From NCBI GenBank assembly GCA_907163375.1, contig CAJQUW010008619.1, positions 310,001 to 374,000 on the forward strand: 64,000 nt of DNA, written 5' to 3'. The notes under the pieces are model-generated. The model had not been told where the DNA came from and did no database searches. It saw only the letters and a program-made list of their open reading frames with translations. Of the stretch, positions 12,670 through 22,700 are shown piece by piece (position 1 is the stretch's first letter; each line of letters opens with the position of its first letter). The DNA comes from Prostheceraeus crozeri. Taxonomy: Eukaryota > Platyhelminthes > Polycladida > Euryleptidae. Made by a program: the position numbers and the translations under genes.

Positions 12670-13386
12670 TAGTCCGGCAGCCAAAGCGAGTTTCTGCAGG
12701 AAAAGAGGCCGAAACTGAGACTTTCACAGAATGGTGTACACCCTATGTCTACTACGAATCTGCACGTCTGTCGAGTTCTAGTAAGTTCCTCTACTTGTCA
12801 GACAGGATCAAAGAAAAACACATAAATGTGACGTAGATTGCAGTTTTTGGTTAAAATGAAATTTTCTATTTTTTCTCTTATCAACTGAAAAGTACTAAGT
12901 CTAAAGCCATAAGTTTCGGCATGACATGTCTTCAGGTAATTTCTTATCATGTGCATGTGATATTATCATGCTTCTGATCCGCGATGAATGCGAGAATGTG
13001 GTTCAATGTGGCTGAAGACGGCCAATATGTTAGTGCTTGCCGACAGTAGGAGGCTTTCCAAATCTGAAAGTGTTGAGCTGCATAGATAAATGTTCATAAA
13101 CATGAAAGGAAATGACCTGAAGACATTCCATGCCAAAAATTGTGACTCTGGGCTTAGTACTTTTCGTTTAATCAGAGAAAACATAGAAAATTTCATTCTA
13201 GCCAAAAGCTGGGATCTGCCTCCCATTGGATTTACATGTGTTTTTCTTTGATTCTGCCTGACAAGAAGAAGAACTCACTAAAACTCGGCAGACGTGCAGA
13301 TTCGTAGTAGGCATAAGGTGTACATCCTGTGAAAGTCTCATTTTCGGCCTCGTTCCCTGCAGAAACCCGTTCTAGCTGCCGGACTA
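12670..13386. mobile_element. Palindromic family B, copy 2 (717 bp)
   Basis: Begins TAGTCCGGCAGC and ends GCTGCCGGACTA. The two halves are long inverted copies of each other, about 300 bp per arm, so the element could fold on itself almost completely. The flanks are CAC at 12667-12669 and 13387-13389, a candidate 3-bp target duplication. The sibling at 60360-61074 has TGT on both sides. No transposase is encoded and the superfamily is not certain. Confidence 0.8.
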
Positions 13387-13611
13387 CACCTGCAATGTGA
13401 AAATTATGCACTTTTTAAATATCAATCTGTTGGCGCCATGTGAATAGAAATTTTTCAGCAGCTGTGATATTGCTGCATAAAGCTCGTTTGACAAGTGTTT
13501 TTGAATGATGACTAAAATATAATGTTTTGGAATGAATTATTGGCTCTTTCTCAGATTTAATTCACTTCATGTACTTGCGATATTCTTACTCAGAGATGTG
13601 AGACTGCAAAT

Positions 13612-14317
13612 CAGGGATGCGGAGTTGGTGTCCCGGAGTCCTATCAAATGATGGGACTCCGGACTCCGGCCTATAACTAGACGCGAAATATAATACAAAC
13701 AAGCTATTTATCCTCGTGCATAGCTGTCACTGTTTTGAAGTCAACTTTCTCCGTCAAATAAACGTACAGAGACAGCAGTGCATGCAAAGCTTGTAATAGT
13801 TGAGGGAATGAACCGTGATAGTGAAAAAAGGATTGTCTTTTCAATCGGTGATTTAGACAAGCCTTCCTAGCCTCGATCACACCTTCGCACCAAAGGTCAC
13901 ATCGGAGACAAAAGCAAAACACTAGTTTATTTGTGAACATTACATCTCTACCCTCACGTTAATCGTGTGATTTCTCCTCCAAAGTACATATTAAAATCGA
14001 AAGTGTATACTGATATTTTTTGAAGAAGGATTGGTGATTTTCCTACCTTGTAGAGATTGGAGGAAAACCGTATGAAGCACACATCAACAAGATGAGAGGA
14101 GCCGAGTCGCATGCATCCAGCTTAAAGCGACATTTGATAAATGTTTATCGAAAATGATTGATGATTGATACAGCAATGATCACTAAAGATAGGTTCAGGT
14201 AAGCCTATGGTGATAGTGATAGTATGATGTAGGTTACCAGTTTTTTCAAAAAGCTAGACTATATGCTTGCCACACGGAGTCGGAGTCCTATCAAGGTGAT
14301 AGGACTCCGCATCCCTA
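13612..14317. mobile_element. Non-autonomous hAT-like element with GGAGT-rich ends
   Basis: Inverted ends: CAGGGATGCGGAGTTGG on the left and GGACTCCGCATCCCTA on the right. Sub-terminal palindromes around GGAGTCCTATCA occur on both sides. Flanking octamers are only partly alike, so the target duplication is not convincing. A 78-codon minus-strand frame at 13704-13940 has no recognisable motif. Confidence 0.65.
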
Positions 14318-14687
14318 CTTTCCATTCGCTTGTTGTCGTCTGTTATGAACCCAGACTTCATTTAAGTGTCTCAGCTCACAAAGGTAAATTTCTTTATTTG
14401 TCTCCGTGCATTTATTGTAGATAACTTATCGCTTTATTTTACCTGCAAAACAGATTATTGCCCGCGCGGGAAATAATATTTACCTCAATGCCCGGGAAGG
14501 AGCGTAATCTATATCAGATATGAGTGCTCTTATCCTTCTTTAGTATAGACTAAATCTGTGAATAGATATTTTCACGATTGATGAAGCTAAATTTCTATTC
14601 AAATACTCTTGATTATCGAGACATGTCAATCACAATCTGTCCTTGATCATCATAGCACGTCGTCAAATAAAACTCTCTACGCAACTC

Positions 14688-14805
14688 GTGCATAAGATTG
14701 CTTCGTCATAGCATTCGAACTCGTTAGATTGAAATCACCCTCACCTATGGGTTCGGGCATTTAAGATATCTAACTCGTGGAATGCTATAAAGAAGCAATC
14801 ATGCG
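14688..14805. repeat. Short hairpin repeat beside the Penelope-like insertion
   Basis: Arms 14688-14728 and 14769-14805 are inverted copies (TTGCTTCGTCATAGCATTC with its complement), separated by about 40 bases. The words AACTCGTTAGA and ATCTAACTCGTGG resemble the outer end of the neighbouring Penelope-like arm, so it may be related debris. Confidence 0.5.
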
Positions 14806-15103
14806 TAAATAACCATTAATAAATGCAACTTTCTTAGTGTGTTTCTGATAGTTTCGAAGAATCTATCAGACAGTTATTGTCTTATGTTTATAAAACATTA
14901 AAACTCCCTCTGAGCAGCATTATTGTTAAATCTAACGAGTTAAGACAAATTCTTCTATGTAGCCGAGGCTGCTTGGTTGATAACTCGATGAGTTAATTTT
15001 ATACTTATATTTCGGCTGTCACAGCCCTTTTCAAAGTATAGAGTAGAAAAGATTTACAAATGGAGTACAAAGCTATATAAAAATGTTTTCATAAATCAAA
15101 ATA

Positions 15104-15508
15104 TCATGTATATACCACTGTACAGATATCTTGTCCTTCATCACGCCTGTTCAGGTCAGGTTGGGCTGTCTTGATTATGAGTGCCTCTTTGAGACGAAGA
15201 TCTACTGCGTCTTTAGCATGTGACACAATTTCTATGCTGAGGCTGCCATGACAGATGAGCTTGTGATCATAGATGGCGGATTTGTTGTAAAATAAGTGCT
15301 CTCGAATTCTTGTGTGTAAGGGACGCACTGTACTTCCAATGTAGACAGAACCGCATGAACATTGGATCTTATATACCACCATTTTTCTGCCACAATTGTC
15401 ATTTTTCATAGGACAGTTCTTCATTGTGCACGTTTGTTTCAGTTTTGCTCTCTTGAGTTTTTGTTGTAATGTTTTCGAGCGATGATAAAGGCGAATGTTT
15501 ATTTTCAA
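15104..15508 (-). pseudogene. GIY-YIG endonuclease region of a Penelope-like element
   Basis: A 134-codon minus-strand frame. After a Cys-rich linker (CTMKNCPMKNDNCGRK) it reads VVYKIQCSCGSVYIGSTVR and LHTRIREHL, the usual GIY-YIG core with the Tyr/Ile/Gly and Arg positions of Penelope-like endonucleases. A downstream ALIIKTAQPDLNRRD run fits the domain's end. In an intact element this domain follows the reverse transcriptase and nicks the target. Only the C-terminal part is present in this orientation. Confidence 0.85.
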
Positions 15509-15509
15509 A

Positions 15510-15859
15510 AAAATGAATTTGGAAACAATTTCATGAATTCCAAATCAAGTTTGCCAACTGCAATGAAAGAATCAACCATCAAAAATGAAGTGAAGCGAAT
15601 ACGTGAAAGGTCCACAGTACAGGAAGATGAAGATAGAGCACTGACTGAATTTGAGCGAATACTTGGACTAAATGATTATGACAATCAATTCATCAAAAGT
15701 GTAACCAAAACAAATTCCAAGAGAAGGCGCAAAAATATGAACAATTATCCCACGTTCTACATGTCAGTCCCATTTGTATCAGATTATGTCAACAGAAAGA
15801 TTAAAAGAGCTTTTCAGCATGAGAAAATAAACATTCGCCTTTATCATCGCTCGAAAACA
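15510..15859 (+). pseudogene. Penelope-like ORF fragment, inverted relative to its GIY-YIG part
   Basis: The plus-strand frame ends with YPTFYMSVPFVSDYVNRKIK and NIRLYHRSKT, the connector between reverse transcriptase and GIY-YIG in these elements. The closing segment (about 15826-15861) is repeated in inverse at about 15473-15510, where the minus-strand GIY-YIG frame begins. The two pieces of one element therefore face opposite ways, as happens in twin-primed 5' inversions. Confidence 0.7.
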
Positions 15860-18241
15860 TAGCAGATTTCTCTACAGCAAACAATCTTTGCATTTTGAAT
15901 ACGCAGTTTAGCCACCACAAGCGTCGACGATTCACGTGGACATCTCCAGACCAAAGCACCCGGAATCAAATCGATTATATGATGATAAATAAGAAATGGC
16001 GCAACAATGTACTTGATGCCAGAACTGAACCAAGTGCAGACTGTGATATCGATCACAGATTGGTCGTTTCAAAGGTTCAATTGAAAGCATTCAGTGTGAA
16101 AAGAAGTGGTCAACCATTCCGTTTCAACTTGAATAAACTGAACGATTCGGAAGTCCGGGATCAATACGTAACAGAAACGAACAACCGATTTGCAGCGCTA
16201 TTGGAGACAGATACTACGGAGATGGAGCCGAATGATCTCTGGTCAAACATAGCTGATACCTTAAAAGAGGTTGCAACCGATGTCATAGGACGTGCCCCGA
16301 GGCGGAAAGTAACTGATTCTTGGATTGGCAATGAGACTCCCACGTTAATTCAGGAACGAAGAGAAGCTCGGCGTGTTTCAGATAGCCTTTTGATTAAAAA
16401 GCTGAACAAGAAGATAAAGAAAAGCCTGCGTAAAGACAAGAAAACCTGGCTAGAACGACAGTGCGCTGAAATCGACGAGTTCGATAGAATGCACAAAGGC
16501 AAAGCACTTTTTCGAAAAATCTCCGCACTTACTGAACCAGCAGCTACTGAAAAACAAAGTCTAATCAATGACTCCACAGGTCTAACCCTCATAGAACCCA
16601 ACCAGGTTCTAAAGCGTTGGGAAGAATACGCTAAGCAGCTTTTCGGTTCAAATTCACCGGTTTTTCATCAAGAGTTGGCTACTACGCCTCCAGCAGAAAA
16701 GGAGCCTGTTCCGCTGCTTGCAGAAGTCCAGAACGCGGTAAAGAAACTGAAAATGGGCAAGACTGCAGGTCGTGACAATGTGCCTGCGGAACTCGTCAAG
16801 TTCGCTGGAAACTTTGCCACAAAAAGTCTTCACAAGCTTTGCGTGAGGATTTGGGAGACGGAACGTTAGCCAGACGATTGGAAAGAGCAAGAACTCGTAT
16901 TACTGCACAAGACTGGCAATCCCAAAGAGTGTGGCAATTATAGCACCATTGCGCTTATATCGCATGCTAGCAAAGTCCTCCTCAATATACTGCTGGATCG
17001 CCTGCGCATGAAGATCGAACAGGAACTCCCAGATGAACAAGCAGGGTTTCGAATTGGCAGAGGCACCGCAAATATGTTGGCAACCCTACAAGTCATTATT
17101 GAAAAGGTGAATGACATGTCATGTGGAGCGGTTATAACTTTCATTGATTATTCCAAGGCTTTAGACAGCGTGAGCCACGGTCAGCTCTCGGATATCATTT
17201 CTACTTTTGGATTCCCTGATCACCTCGTCAACCTGACAAAGTCCCTCTACTGCAATCAGCAAGGAGTTATTCGTTGGAACGGAGACCGAACCAAGCAATT
17301 TCCAATCAAAAAGGGTGTGCGTCAAGGATGTATTATATCACCGCATCTTTTCAGTTTGTATACTGAGCAAATCATGAGAGAAACCGATTTTACGAACGCT
17401 GGCATCAATATCGGAGGCAGACAAATAAGCATTGTCAGGTATGCCGATGACACAGCTTTGATAGCCAATAACATGAGTGAAATGCAGGAGATGGTTGACC
17501 AGGTAAATGCCGCAGGAATTGAGAGGTCGCTGAAGCTAAATGCAAGGAAGACAAAAGTAATCCGAGTCGGTTCAACACGTGACGAAGATAGCACAATCAC
17601 AGTTGGGGCTGAGACTGTTGCAGAGGTTGATTGCTTCAAATATCTTGGCTTTATCAAGAAAAATGATGGAAGTTGCACAGAAGACGTCCGTGTGAGAATA
17701 GCTATGGGTAAGGCGAAGATGACCAGACTGAACAAGCTATGGGCAGATAGGCCACTACCAACAAAGCTCAAGATGAAATTAGTGAAGACGCTTGTGTGGC
17801 CAATTCTATCATATGGAGCGGAAGGATGGACGCTGAAAACTGCAGACGAGAAACACATCGAAGCTGCCGAAATGTGGTTCTGGAGGAGAATGTTGCGCAT
17901 AAATTACAGAGAGCACCGAACGAATGCCAGCATCTTCGAGCAACTGACCACTACCCCTATGTTACTTCGACACATTCGGAAAAGGAAACTCTCCTTCTAC
18001 GGTCATCAATGCAGGGAGGGAGGATGCCTTTTAGCGAGAACTGTCCTGCAAGGCAACATGGAGGGCAGCCGGCGCAGAGGAAGGCCCAGGACGCAGTATG
18101 TCAACAACATCATGAAATGGACTGGACTCAACATGTACGAATTGAACGGCGCAACGCGTGAGCGAAAACTGTGGCGTGCCATCTCCAATGGGTCGGCCGA
18201 AGTTCAGCAATGAATATGCCGCATAAAGTAAAGTAAAGTAA
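15860..18241 (+). mobile_element. 5'-truncated LINE (RTE-like): endonuclease end plus reverse transcriptase
   Basis: The frame opens inside an APE-type endonuclease (RRFTWTSPDQSTRNQIDYMM, then DIDHRLV). It runs through a reverse transcriptase with ELPDEQAGFRIGRG, FIDYSKALDSV, KGVRQGCIISPHLFS and the catalytic YADD at 17440-17451. The C-terminal part has LVWPILSYGAEGWTLK and RRRGRPRTQYVNNIMKWTG, ending at 18213. One in-frame TAG at 16867-16869 replaces an expected Trp; otherwise the frame is open for about 780 codons, so the insertion is young. The 3' end is a short AAAGT tandem tail (18222-18241), typical of RTE-type LINEs. It abuts the Penelope-like fragment at 15860 and that element's right arm at 18242. 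Clade assignment is by recognition only. Confidence 0.85.
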
Positions 18242-18350
18242 CTTTGAAAAGGGCTGTGACAGCCGAAATATAAGTATAAAATTAACTCATCGAGTTATCA
18301 ACCAAGCAGCCTCGGCTACAAAGACGAATTTGTCTTAACTCGTTAGATTA

Positions 18351-19346
18351 GTCTTATGTTTATGTAAAACTGAATATATTTCTGAATTTAGGCAAAATTA
18401 GATGAATTGCGTAAAATCTGTTTTCTATTCATGACAACGAGCAAATTTTCTATGAAAAGTCGCTGTCCCTTGCTGTAAATAATTTCTGTTCTGCGTTCCT
18501 TTATTCGGTTCGGCTCTTGGTTGTACAAATGAGATGTCTGTGATCGGTACCCGAACCTGAGCGAGTTGATAAAATATCATGGGGTCCGGGTTGCGTGAAA
18601 AAATCATATTCTGAGCACCCGGTATGTTGACTTTCATACTTTGTTATTCAGCTTGTTACCTAGAATTTCTTGTTTCGTTATTTGTTTCTCAGAGTTTGTT
18701 GCCCAGGCTTTTATTTTTTATAATAAATGCTGGTAGTTCTTTCGACCGGTTCTCTATCAGGCATTACACCGATGTGAAGCAGATAAACTAGCACTTGTAG
18801 TGTTGACACTATGGAAATGATAAATCACTGATATGTCTAAACAAAGATAAGAAATCATTAAAAATAGAATAAATTAAAGTTAGTTACCAAGGTAAAACTA
18901 AAGACAAAGCATTTTCTTTTTGTACACACAAAGTCGGCCGGAGGCGTTTGATTTACAATACCTCGTCAGTGCGCTGACCCAACAGATTGCTGCGATCCCA
19001 CATGAAGTAACACACTACCGTTTCTGCAGGTTGACATTTTTGCTCAAATACGTGACGCATGATAGAGCTGGACGGAGGATGTTTGTCATTATGCTAAAAT
19101 TATCTGATCAAATTAATGAGCAAAGTTTAACTATTATCCAGAGTTTCTGGGTAGGGTCTGGTCGGGTTGGATCGGGTTCGGGTTGACAGGCAACATTCGG
19201 GTCCCACTGGGTTCGGATTCTTCTTCTTTCGGGGTCGGATTGATTCAAGATTTCGGGACGACTGCAGTGCACACCTCCAGCACAATTTTGTCATACTTGT
19301 ATTTCCATCATGTAAAGTTTGTCATCGACGCTAATTTCGTTTTCAG
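18351..19346. other. Upstream region of SHPRH
   Basis: No gene seen. GGTACCCGAACC (near 18547) and GGGTTCGGGTTGACAGG (near 19174) look like remnants of ends of one degraded DNA transposon, but no boundary can be fixed. A TTTTCAG acceptor at 19340-19346 precedes the first coding exon, so an untranslated exon or promoter should lie in or before this region. Confidence 0.4.
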
Positions 19347-19353
19347 GCACACC

Positions 19354-19740
19354 ATGGTGAGAAGGAAAATTCTTCCATGCCGTCTCGAAGAAGCTGATCG
19401 ACGGCGGATTGAGAGAGACTTTCTCAAGAGGTGTGCTCCAGTCTGCGCTGAACCACTCAACCATGAAGAAGAGAGACCGAAGAAACGGCGTCGATCTAGT
19501 AAGAGAGAGGAGGAAGCAGAAGATATTTTGCGTCTGGGCATTGAATCTTTGCCCCCCTATCGTGTTGTTGTTCGACATGCCTGTGCTATCGACAAATCAT
19601 TGATTTGGGGAACCTTACTTCGAGTGCCTATCGCAATTCCACTGTCAGTGACGATTGAGGCCATTGAAAACGTCAAGGAAATTGTTTTCTTTCATTACGG
19701 CGTTTCCGCTGAGGAGTTGAAGATTCTGATGCTGATGAAC
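19354..19740 (+). CDS. SHPRH: SHPRH coding exon 1
   Basis: The exon opens at 19347 after TTTTCAG, and the ATG sits in CACACCATGG. It encodes 129 residues. Early on there is a basic, nuclear-localisation-like run, RPKKRRRSSKREEE; the rest is weakly conserved. The donor is AAC/GTAAGT, phase 0. Assignment rests on position, phase and the MxRRK-type start also seen in vertebrate SHPRH. Confidence 0.8.
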
Positions 19741-22700
19741 GTAAGTACTGCTTCCTTTGGAATTACAAGATGATGCTTTCCTCAAAAATGACATTTGTCT
19801 GTTTTCTCTGCTTACGTGAGATGTACTAAGTCTAGAATCATAACCTTTGGCATGGAGTGTATTCAGGTCATGAACACATGTGTTCAGTCTATGAAACACA
19901 TTGAGATTCAGCCATGGACTTCTAGATATAGTATAGTGGAATATTATACTTATATAGTAGTCTATTAATTATATCTAGAAGTCCATGGATTCAGCAAGCA
20001 TCTTAATATCGACAAACGCAACATTTTGATTATATTTTCATGTAAGTGTATGCATCTAATCATATTCTCACATTAACCGATCAGAAGTTGTCGTTAACAT
20101 GAAAATAATAAACACCCTGTGGGAGTAAATCTTGCGAAAGGTTGGTGGATGTCGGCTACATGATACTATGCTACAGTTCAGTCATAATTGCAGCATATTC
20201 GCTTGCTAAGGTCGCCGGTGACAATTCGCGAATTTGCGGTCTATGCCGCCTATTACTTTCGACTGTTATTTCCTTTGGCAATTCACCTCTACTCCCGAGG
20301 CTTTGTTTTTTCCCTCACCTAACCATTGTCCACATGTGGCTAGTCTATCTAACAAGAGAGTGCAGACTAACTTTGAAAATGATGAGAAAGTAGATAATTT
20401 GTTTATATCAATTTGTATAACATCTCCCGACATTCAGAAAATTTACAACAACGACAAATATTTGAATCATTTCACAGTATTTAAAACATCTTCGGAAGAT
20501 AAATACTTTTTAGTTTAAGCTTTCATGAATTTAAAAAAGATCCCTTTATAGCAGATCAGACTGAGTATAGAGTGTATTTTCATATGAAGGTAATATATAA
20601 ACATAACTACTGGCTGCTAATTAGCTGCTATAATATTCACTTTCGTCGATTGGCGAAAGATCAGCTCAAATTAGCTAACAAATATCTATCAATTAGTTAC
20701 AACAACTTACTCGCCACCTACCACATTTGGATTTTAGACGCATTTCTAAAAAAATGACTTTTGGTGACTTTCACATCGTGCAAAAATCTTGTTACAGAAT
20801 TGAGCAAAAAATATATTTAGTCAGCAAATCGCTGACTCACCAGATAATCTCTTGATGTTGGCGAGCGACGTTCCCACAGGGTTGTGATAGAAAGTGACCT
20901 GATCCAATCTGTCTCATCCTCCCTTTTCACGTGGTTAAACCAATACAGTCTCTTCCTTCTTGCGATGGCTCTGATGTTCTCAAAGCCCAGTACTTTGCTG
21001 ATGCTGTCAATCGATTTCTTGCCCGGCCTGAAGAGAACAAAGTCTAGGGAAGCACACTCCGCGCCTGATTTGTTAATACGTATAAAAATGGCAACTGTTT
21101 CCAGGCGCTCTCGGAGAATCGATCGTTTGCTTCGCTAGTCTTGGTGTTCTTCACACCGCGTTGGCCGTTCGGGGACCATACGGATCCCAGCTAGCAAACC
21201 ATTTTTCATTGAGTTTCCAGGAGCAAGGGATATAGAAATATCGTTCCGAGCTAGCCTGGAAGCAGTTGCTAATGTTCTTTCTAACTTCATGCGCTCATTT
21301 TCTCAGATATATGATGTTGTGCTAACCTGTGGTCCTCTCCCGCAGACTGGTGAACAGAAACAATGGATTTGGTTGTATGGTGACGATCAGCTGCTAATGC
21401 ACTATCTGGATATCAGTTACCTCAGTGTTGTCATTGATGACTGGACATTACAGGATTTGAAGTCACAATCACAGACTCACAATGAACGTAAATTGGACTT
21501 GTGTGTTCTCCTTCGTAAAACCTGTGTTATGATGAACCCTCCGTATCCTGCCACTTATCCAAGTGAGTTGGCATAGTCATGTCTGTTATGGAGATTTTTC
21601 CGTTTGACGTTGATTTCATAGAAAACTAGTGCTACGCATTCAGTTTTCGATGAATGAAAAGAATAAGCGGTGGATTAGATTGCAATGCCAAAGATGTGCG
21701 CCTGATGGCGCTTGAACCAGACATTAAACTAGGCTATCTAGACCTGTTGCTCTCACCAACTGAGATGCGTGCGACTTAAATGAAAGATTGATACATTATT
21801 TTCTGAAATATCTCTCTTACGACCAGACTGTGCACTCTGCACACTTCATTGTGAATAATACTACTTATCAAGGCATATTTCAAACTCCGCACACTGTACT
21901 CAGCACTGATCAGGATATACACAGCCGACTTTCACCTATTCAACACAGATCAGAATGTACGCAACCTACTTTTACGTATTCAACACAGATTAGTATGTAC
22001 GCAACAGACGACCTTCACTCGTTCATTACATACTAGGATTTATACATCCTAGTTTCAATTCTTCAGCACAGATCAGGATGTACACAGCCGACCTTCACTC
22101 CTTCAGTGAATACCAGGATGTGTACAGCCTACCTTCAGCACAGATCAGGATGTACATAGCCTATTGTACATGCAAAAAGTTAAGACAATTTGTGTCATTA
22201 TGAGCACCCGAAGGATATCATAAAACTACAGAGAACATCTGATAATTATACACGGATAGTGATCACCAAGCAGTCTGAGATTAAGTGTAGGTGAAGTCAT
22301 AGTTTCAATTTTCTGAACTTCTCTCTTTCCTCCTCAGAGACGATGAGTGAAGAGAATCGCAAAAAGATTTCAGCATTAGTCTCAACACTGACCGAAAGCG
22401 ACATTCCAAGCGCAGAATCATTGACTATCGAAGAAGAGAGTGAAAATGATCTGAAAAATGTTGATGCCTTGTTGAGGAAAGTTCGAGAGCATCAGCTTCG
22501 TGAAATGACTGATCTCACTTCTTCTATTGAACCGCAGCATCCAAGATTGAACTTGCCACTTCGTCAATATCAGGGAGAGTCTGTGCGCTGGATGGTGCAA
22601 AAGGAAACAAAGGAATACGTTGCCAAAGGTAATTCGAATGAAGTGTTTTCATTTTTAAAGCTCTGGACAAGGAATGGTAAAATAATCTTGTAATTATAAA

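Larger units (their letters stand above)
14891..18350. mobile_element. Penelope-like element with inverted termini, carrying a LINE insertion
   Basis: The composite is bounded by a 12-bp direct repeat GTCTTATGTTTA (14879-14890 and 18351-18362), a plausible target duplication. Its ends are inverted copies of a roughly 115-bp segment (about 14931-15045 and 18242-18350). Inside are a minus-strand GIY-YIG part, a plus-strand fragment from upstream of it, and a full 3' half of a LINE. TTTGAAAAGGGCTGTGACAG followed by CCGAAATA at the right arm resembles the hammerhead-like core common at Penelope 3' ends. The copy is broken. Confidence 0.78.

Noticed and set aside
17322-17900. 192-codon minus-strand frame
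   Set aside because: Antisense shadow of the LINE reverse-transcriptase ORF on the plus strand.
19183-19353. In-frame upstream extension of SHPRH exon 1 from an earlier ATG
   Set aside because: A TTTTCAG acceptor at 19346 lies between, and the later ATG has a strong context. The upstream peptide is not SHPRH-like.
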